Shown here one piece after another: positions 29,501 to 35,768 of a DNA stretch of 35,768 nt. Source of the DNA: Silene noctiflora (lineage: Eukaryota; Streptophyta; Magnoliopsida; Caryophyllales; Caryophyllaceae). Where the stretch lies: the NCBI GenBank assembly GCA_009801015.1, contig VHZZ01000016.1, positions 377,270 through 413,037 of the forward strand. Reading direction: 5' to 3'. The notes under the pieces were generated by a model. The model ran no database searches. It saw nothing but the letters and a program-made list of their open reading frames with translations, and had not been told where the DNA came from. Each line of letters opens with the position of its first letter. The stretch's first letter is position 1. A program made the translations under genes and the position numbers.

Positions 29501-31021
29501 TACCCACCTAATAAAGAAATTGATGCAAAAGGACGTGATGATGCTAGAAGGTAATTTTTGCAACTTTCGGTCCTTCCCTTCGTAGTTTTTCTCTTTGTTT
29601 CTGAATCTTGGAGTGGGATAAGCCTTATGCTTGTGCTACACTTCAGTTAAGCTCATTACATAGACAATTTTGTATATGATGGGAGAATTATCAATGTATT
29701 TTGAAGTGATCTGTTTACACAACTCTTTGAGATCCATATCCCGTCAATTCATTGGAGCTAAATGCTCACTACTCATGACACTTTTGTTAATGTGAAGTGG
29801 CAATCCGTTGATGCAATTCATGATGCAATTATTATTGTTATTATGTTTCATTCAGTAACACTCTCTTTCACTGAGAGACATGTATAGCACTAGGGTAATG
29901 TCGGTGTAGTCTGTAATTCTGTATTGGCAGACAATATAATTAACATTGAGCGTTGCTATTTGGTTCCATACTGATTTACAGGAAGAAAACCAATGGAAGA
30001 GTTCGAGGGCATGAAACTGGAAGGAAAACTACAAAGAAATCAAACGACTCCCGTCGACAGGCCCCACCTGAGGTTTTCCTCTTAACTTACGTTAGCTCAT
30101 TGTCATTCGAGACAGTATTTAATAGATCAATCTTTACTGATATTAATGCTTCTTGCGAAGGGTTTGCCATTGCCACCACAAGATCTTCAGAGGATCAAAA
30201 TCAATGGAAATTTAGTGCTCTTTCATCCAGAGGAAGATATAAGAGGAAGGGACCCGCCAAAGCCATCGTTTCATCGTCGGGAAGAACCTTCTCATGTGAA
30301 GCACGCATCTCAAGGAGAGGTGCCATATTCCGGCCCACTTCCTGTTCCAGGGTCAAGCGGCTTTGCTTGGGCAAAAAGTAGAAAAGATGATAACGCATCT
30401 GTTAGATCACACAGTAGGTCTAGTTCTAAGCTTAGTTTTAATGGTTTAGAGACTTACTTCACATCACATAATAGAAGTGATTCCGAAATAAAGAAGCGTG
30501 ACCGTGCCCTTTCTAGAGGGCATGATCATAATGAGACTCTAAAGCATACAGTGAGAAGACAATGGAGCCACTTCAGTCGCCCCGACTCTTTTGATACCTC
30601 AGATGAGTATCATTCACAGGAGCTATCTTTAGCCCTTTACCAAAAGGAGATGGCATCCAGAAGAAATCACATGGTTAGTTAATATCTTAAAATTGAATTT
30701 ATCTTAGCCATGCTGCTTTTCCTTATTTATTTTTATGTTGAATTGCAGAGTCAAGAGGAGAAAGTTGAATTTTCAGGACCATTACTATCTCAATCGCACA
30801 GAATCGATGAACTTTTAGAGAAAAATGAGCGTCACATTCGCCAGGCAGTTCGGCGATCCTGGTTTCAAAGAGGTAACTCACTGTTCTAGTCAAAAAGTTT
30901 ACAGTGTACATAATAATCTGTTAAATGTCAGGAAATGTACAACTTCTCTGTATATGTATTGTTATTGTCATCATCTAATTGGTTGATTCGGCACCCTGCA
31001 GGAAGAAAAGAAGGCAGGTAG
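26506..31021 (+). CDS. IBS1-like: CDK-like Ser/Thr kinase, IBS1-like, predicted N-myristoylated
   Basis: Exons: 26506-26826, 27887-28171, 28528-28845, 29058-29285, 29453-29550, 29982-30072, 30161-30673, 30749-30872 and 31002-31021. All join in frame to 665 aa. The N-terminus MGCVSSKGG is an N-myristoylation and palmitoylation-type signal, implying membrane attachment. The kinase domain (about 104-390) has GQGTYSSVF (109-117), the VALKK lysine K131, ESVRFMAREI in the PSTAIRE position, HRDIKGSNLL (224-233), DFG (244-246) and WYRPPELLLG. All catalytic residues are present. A long Ser/Arg-rich tail ends with RIDELLEKNERHIRQAVRRSWFQRGRKEGR, typical of this plant clade. Arabidopsis IBS1 (At1g18670) acts in BABA-induced priming and sterility; function here is inferred. 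The acceptor of exon 7 (GCGAAG|GGT) is the least certain junction. Confidence 0.92.
26847..27137. mobile_element. Stowaway-type ends in kinase intron 1
   Basis: TA|CTCCCTCCGTCTCAATCATTT at 26845 lies 20 bases after the exon 1 donor. A second left end, TA|CTCCCCCGTCCCATTCC, starts at 27068. One right end, AATTTAGACCGAGGGAG|TA, finishes at 27137. The right end pairs better with the far left end (21 of 25 positions), so this may be one element with an inner insertion or two overlapping elements. Confidence 0.6.
28205..28345. repeat. GAGACGGTCTC-family debris in kinase intron 2
   Basis: GGTCTTCTGTGAGACCAG and, about 85 bases later, GTGTGAGACAGTCTCATACAAG are inverted-like words of the family also seen at 23388, 27689 and 12243. 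The boundaries are approximate. Confidence 0.35.
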
Positions 31022-31773
31022 AGCAGAATCAGAACTTCCTTCAATATCCATGGGTTTGGAATTCTCAATCTTCTAACATCAGTCTAATGTGCGAGCCTGG
31101 AGGTATCGAGAGCACAGGAATGTGGCTGAGGAGATATATATTCCCGGTTTAGGTTAGTTCTCTTCCGTATGGAAACATCGAGTTGAACCCGTTTACAGAA
31201 GTAAAATGTACAGATTAATAGATAGTTAGATGTCGAGGAAATTATGATATGATGTAAATTATAATGGCCCATGAAATTTGTGGCTAATTTTTGTCGAAAA
31301 ATTCTCGAGGAAATTAATTCTTCAATAACTATATGTTCCCTTATAATTTATGGGACATTGGCCTTTTTCAATCAAAAATTGAAGTTCTGAACTACACAGC
31401 ATTAGCTGTACTACTGTACTAGGGTCAAGCCTGTCTTGCCTTTGCCCTAACAAAAGCAACAGGGAAACAAAAAAGGTAAAAGAAAAGGGTAAAGAGAAAA
31501 GAGTAAAAGAGAAAAAGACAGTTTGATGATTAATGTTGAGTAGCAATTGGGTTGGTTACTTGTTTGGTTGCTTTAATGATTTGGATAGGACTCATAGGAG
31601 TCATTCTTAATCATTTGATGTGATTTATGTCTCTTTGAATATTCAGCATTCTATTTTGGTTGGTAGTCGGCAACACAACGGAGTGTTATTTTGGAACGGT
31701 TAATCTCGCTTAAGACGATTATATACGTCTTAGCGTAAAGTGGGTCAAATAATCTCATATAGATAGATGGGAC
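31022..31773. other. Kinase 3' UTR and downstream spacer
   Basis: No gene seen. A MITE fragment TCTCGCTTAAGACGATTATA with GGGTCAAATAATCTCA lies at 31705-31756. Purine-rich sequence lies at 31455-31520. Confidence 0.45.
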
Positions 31774-32252
31774 TAGGGGTGTTAATGAGACGAAACAGCT
31801 CGCGAGCTACTTGAGATCGGCTCGGTTAAAGCTCGGTCAAAGCTCGGCTCGGGCTCGAGATCGGCTCGAGAGCTTAATGAGTCAAGCCGAGCAAAGGCCG
31901 GCCCGACTCGAAAAGCTCGCGAACGGCTCGAACTTGTGTGATTACATAAGATATTGCTCATATTTCTAAGAAATATTTTATCATGATTATTTTTTTAATC
32001 ATACATATCAAATGTCTCGCTGATTTGCCAAATATTTTTACATATAACATTCGAGCCTTGTTATTGAAAAGATGGAAAGAAAAAAAATTTAAAAAAATAA
32101 ACAATGTTATATAGGCTCGATTTGGGTTTCGCGAGCTTTATAACGAGCAATTTTTTTCTAAGCTCGAGATCGGCTCGAGCTCGAGTTTTGGTTCTTGAGC
32201 ACAAGCCGAGCAAGGCCAAGCTCGGGCTCGGCTCGGCTCGTTAACACCCCTA
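31774..32252. mobile_element. hAT MITE, complete, with 8-bp target duplication
   Basis: Exact 12-bp terminal inverted repeats TAGGGGTGTTAA and TTAACACCCCTA bound 479 bp. GATGGGAC is duplicated at 31766-31773 and 32253-32260. Both subterminal regions are crowded with GCTCGG, CTCGAG and AGCTCG words, as in hAT elements where the transposase binds subterminal repeats. The centre is AT-rich with no coding capacity. The conserved ends suggest a fairly recent insertion. Confidence 0.88.
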
Positions 32253-32366
32253 GATGGGACAACTGTTGTCACATTCATCTATTATTTGACCTGTTTTAGG
32301 CGGATGTCACATGTACTCGAGGTAGTTGACCTGATATACGTAGTTTACATGCTATCACGTGTATTT

Positions 32367-32421
32367 GGGATTAACCTAGTGCGTACCTAAAATGACGGTC
32401 GTGGATTCCTTGCCATAAAAA
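32367..32421 (+). repeat. SINE 3' tail
   Basis: TTGGGATTAACCTAGTGCGTACC then AAAATGACGGTCGTGGATTCC and ATAAAAAAG matches the 3' ends at 7323-7377 and 25597-25651. Upstream similarity (GATATACGTA near 32333) hints that more of the element is present. Confidence 0.45.
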
Positions 32422-32524
32422 AGACTGAGCACACAAAATTTGCAAATACAATAGTTAGACGTACTGTTTGGTCATATGAATTTTTTTTTTTTTTTTTTTT
32501 TTTTGACATATGTAAAAAGTAAGT

Positions 32525-33045
32525 TTACAATCCCAATTCAGCTCTAGCTAGGTTATGGGAAACCTTATTAAGTTTGCGAGGTAAAAAACTAAAACAAATA
32601 CAATGAAACATAGGTAATAAAGACGCAATATCCTGTAAAATTCCACAATCATATGATGTCGTTTCTCCACATTTGCAAGTTGAAAAAGAAGTTGAAGGCA
32701 ATCCGTAGAAATGTGCAAATGAAGAAGATTGTGTTGTATGGCCCATTGCATAACATCTCTAACTCCCCTAGCTTCCGCTTGAATAGCACATTCCGCATTA
32801 AACCTACAAGCAAAGGAAGTAAACCAACCACCAGAAGGCGAGTACACCACCCAACCAAGGGACGCTTCAAACGTAGCTAGCCAGCTAGCGTCAACTTTAG
32901 CATGAAAAGTTGGACAAACACCCTTAATTCCTACCAAGTAGAAGGGAAGGTGATTCTGGATATCCCGACGGACAGCATCCTCAGGTTCAGAAAAACGCTC
33001 CTTAAGGGTGGAGACTCTAGAGTGCAACAAATCCTCGGCCTCCAA
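32525..33045 (-). pseudogene. LINE RNase H domain, frameshifted
   Basis: The minus-strand frame 33045-32548 shows an RNase H-like domain: VDASW (first Asp), AECAIQAEARG (Glu) and ISTDCLQLL (second Asp). Near 32640 the expected C-terminus, FLPRKLNKVSHNLAR, is found instead in the overlapping frame 32746-32525. The frame is therefore shifted between them. In active elements this domain removes RNA from RNA-DNA hybrids; here it cannot be made intact. Confidence 0.75.
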
Positions 33046-33141
33046 AGCAGATCTGGCGACACAATTTTGAAGATTAAAAAAGAANTCAACAGAGAAAGAC
33101 TTACCTGAGAAAATGACTTCATACCTTAAGCGCCAAATGCT

Positions 33142-34164
33142 CTAGATTATAGATAGGAAAGTGATAACCAAATAATCTCCCTTTGGCTTAGCATCAAAGT
33201 AGGCAATCCAATTAATAAGCCATTGTCTAAGACAAACTGTTTCTGAATAGTTTGTAGAAAGACCAAGCGTGGAGCAAGCCCACAAACGCTTCACTAAGGG
33301 ACATGAACGGAAAATATGATCAACGGTTTCAACAGCTCCTGTTTCTCGACATAAATGGCAACAATGGTCAATATTGATATTACGGTTCAAAAATTCAGCC
33401 CCAACCGAAAGAGAATCCGTAATAATGCGCCAAATAAGGATTTTCCAAACGTGAGGACCAGGAAGATGCCAAAGTTTCTGCTTACAGAATTTTTTAACAG
33501 AATCATCAATNCGTCTAANATCTNTATTAGAGCNGAANGACTCCAAATAGGATGCNAGACAAATAGCATAACCACTTTTGACAGAANAAATCCCAGAAGG
33601 CGTNAACTTCCAGAAGACATAGTCNNTTGNNATGGAGGCACAAATAGGCATAGCACATATCTTCTTAGCCCAGTCCTGTAGAAATAATTCATAAATAAGA
33701 CTACAATTCCATATTGAGAGGGGAAGAAAAAGGTCTTTCACCGTCAAATCTTGCATAGCATGTGGCGGTGGGAAACCAAAGCTTGTAATGTTATCAGGGA
33801 TAGCACCATTGACCCAATTTGTCTTCCAGATATTAAGGTTGGAACTAATGCCAAATTTCCAACCAATACCGGATAAGACAAGCTCCATACCATAGGCAAT
33901 ACTTTTACATCCCCAAGATGAAGAAGAACACTTATTTAAAGCGTCAGGTGAAGATAAGCTCTCATCCTTAATGATTTTCGTAAAGAAGACCTTACTCAGC
34001 AAAGAGTCTCTAGAAAAGAGAACCTTCCATGCAAGCTTTCCCAAGAGTGCTTGATTTAGACATCTAATGTTCCTAATACCCAGACCGCCTTCCGACTTAG
34101 GTAAACTAATGAAATTCCTACTACACCAATTAACAGTAGACTTGGATTTCATTCCAGCCACCAA
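33142..34164 (-). pseudogene. LINE C-terminal part with zinc-binding RT domain, broken
   Basis: The minus-strand frame starts KSKSTVNWCSRNFISLPKSE with GGLGIRN, a standard stretch after the LINE reverse transcriptase. It ends with a zf-RVT region carrying HVWKILIWRIITDSLSVG, CHLC and VDHIFRSCPLVKRLW. It is out of frame with the upstream part, with a frameshift near 34149-34164. At its 3' end a stop at 33142 separates it from the RNase H part. Twelve ambiguous bases between 33511 and 33631 blur the middle. Confidence 0.75.
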
Positions 34165-35073
34165 AAATGGGCTAACAAAGAGTTAATCTTATTAGCCACA
34201 CTTACAGGTATTTTAAATACCGATAGAACATAATTGGATAAGGTAGACAGAACAGAAGAAATCAAAGTTAACCGTCCTGCAGGCGATAGAAGAACCCCAT
34301 TCCAAGACGAAATGCGTCGAGTAACCTTTTCAATTAGATCACCAAAAATAGCTTTTTTGGAGGAGTTAAAATCAGTCTCTATACCCAAGTATGTGCCAAT
34401 ACCCATGTTTTGTTCAACCTGAAGAGTTCTTAGGCCAGTAGAGACCGAATGCAAGGTGGTACTTGGACTAAAGATTAGGCCAGATTTGTTCTTATTCAGA
34501 ATCTGACCTGAAGCAAGACAGTAAGAATCCAGTAGATTCTTTAGCTTATCATAGGCATAATCCCTATCTTGAAGGAAGAAAACCAAATCATCTGCGAAGA
34601 AAAGGTGAGTCAGTGGAGGGGCGTTTTTAGACAGCCTAATCCCCGAGATCAATCCATCAACCTGAGCCGCTTGAACATTTCTTGATAATACCTCCATACA
34701 TAGGATGAAAAGATAAGGTGAAAGAGGATCCCCTTGACGAAGGCCACACTTAGGAACGAACTGTTTTAAAGGGGCACCATTCAGAAGGACTTCATAGGAG
34801 ACGGTAGTAACACAGCTCATAATGAGATTCGTTAACTTTGAAGGAAACCCAAAACAGCTAAGAGTACGATGGAGAAAGTCCCAACGAATTCGATCATAAG
34901 CCTTACTCATATCAGCTTTGAAAGCGAATCTCCCACATCCCCCAACAGAGTGCTTGTTTATGTTTTGAATGGCTTCATGAGCCAGCAAAATATTATCACT
35001 AATATGTCGCCCTGCAACAAAGGCATTTTGAAAATCCCCCACCAAATACTTCATAACCTTAGTCAACCTATTC
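34149..35073 (-). pseudogene. LINE reverse transcriptase, N-terminally truncated
   Basis: The minus strand encodes QNAFVAGRHISDNILLAHE, KADMSKAYDRIRWDFL, GLRQGDPLSPYLFILCME and HLFFADDLVFF. These are ordered RVT_1 motifs including the FADD catalytic pair. The apparent start codon at 35078-35076 lies in the host target duplication, so it is not a genuine start. The domain breaks near 34150 after NSLLAHFWW by a frameshift. Confidence 0.85.
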
Positions 35074-35083
35074 GTCATATGAA

Positions 35084-35768
35084 AATTTTAAATTCCTAAA
35101 ACTTCCAATTTCCACGCAACTGCACAATCACATAATTTTTGGATTATCACGATATAAATTTGGTAATGAAATTGGGAGCTACTATATATTGCCCTAGAAT
35201 TACTAATATCGCTTCACCTTTTTTTATGATTTTTTCCTTTATCTCACTTGTTTCTCAATAACATTTATCTAAAATTATACAAATTTACAAACTTAGAAGG
35301 CGAAACAACAATTTACGATGTGAAAACTTGAATCATTTCATGGTTTAACATTACGAAAATATGAGGCGTCTTACACAACAATTTACGATGTGAAATAATT
35401 AGGAATGAACATTAAAACGCAAGTTTTTGTAACCTTTTTTTATTGTTGATTTTTTTTTTGGTACTAATGAGGGAAAGCCCTGAAAATTAACTACGTGCTA
35501 TTACACGGGGAGTAGCAACCCCAAATATCCTCTTTATTAAACCAACAACCACAGAGCTGATGTGTCAGCCTGTGGTTTAAAGTTCAATTTTTTAATTCTC
35601 TTTATAAAGGGATCCACACACGTTTCATGCCTTTAACAATGCAATTTTTTATTTAACAATCTATCTATATATCATATTATTAAAAGAGGCTTTTTTCGAG
35701 CGATATTAGAGCGTCCACATCATCTTTTTTAGTTTTAGGAAAGTATATTATAAGATCTTCCAAGATTA
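35084..35768. other. Right flank with short tandem-like repeat and possible retroposon end
   Basis: ACAACAATTTACGATGTGAA is repeated exactly at 35305 and 35375. A ten-T run at 35450-35459, followed by GGTACTAATGAGGGAAAGCC, may be the poly(A) end of another minus-strand retroposon. No gene is seen up to the window edge. Confidence 0.35.

Larger units (their letters stand above)
32481..35073 (-). mobile_element. 5'-truncated LINE (plant L1-like) with poly(A) and 10-bp TSD
   Basis: On the minus strand the element runs from 35073 to a 24-base poly(A), seen as T at 32481-32504. The direct repeat GTCATATGAA lies at 32471-32480 and 35074-35083, directly outside both ends. Domain order is reverse transcriptase, zinc-binding reverse transcriptase region and RNase H, as in plant L1-type elements. 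The endonuclease and the first part of the reverse transcriptase are absent, so this is a truncated, frameshifted copy unable to move on its own. Confidence 0.88.

Noticed and set aside
1..35768. CRISPR array, operon, or prokaryotic-type defence cluster
   Set aside because: No regularly spaced repeats; all genes are intron-bearing plant genes with their own promoters.

Overview
The window is AT-rich nuclear DNA from a flowering plant. Four genes have GT-AG introns, and each encodes a family known from plants. The spaces between and inside them are packed with plant-type transposon debris: Stowaway and hAT MITEs, a TRIM element, tRNA-derived SINEs and a LINE. The repeat style (GAGACGGTCTC and TTTAAGACGG terminal motifs, and a TRIM with an initiator-Met primer site) makes a core eudicot, possibly Caryophyllales, my best guess. 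This is inference only; no species marker is present.

Layout: 1-4869 is repeat-rich intergenic DNA with a Harbinger-like MITE, a complete TRIM at 2506-2787, a long hairpin element at 3091-3600 and a MITE at 4424-4594. 4870-10387 (+) is a seven-exon flavin-containing monooxygenase of the FMO GS-OX-like group; its introns hold a Stowaway, two adjacent SINEs and several palindromic elements. 10388-12249 is a convergent spacer. 12250-14717 (-) is a DUF863 protein with a 5'UTR exon near 16235. 18306-22565 (+) is a small HNH-endonuclease-domain protein, head to head with the DUF863 gene. 22566-26505 is a repeat-rich spacer with a LINE fragment. 26506-31021 (+) is a nine-exon, N-myristoylation-motif CDK-like kinase close to Arabidopsis IBS1. 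31022-35768 holds a complete hAT MITE and a 5'-truncated, frameshifted LINE with poly(A) and target-site duplication.

All four gene models splice in frame to complete proteins (466, 635, 176 and 665 aa). No operon-like or pathway link between them is evident; they look like ordinary independent genes. I see no new multi-gene system. The more notable observations are the altered FMO signature motif, several transposon copies precise enough to read their target-site duplications, a DUF863 stop codon embedded in a repeat-like palindrome, and a Stowaway end close to the splice donor of kinase exon 1.
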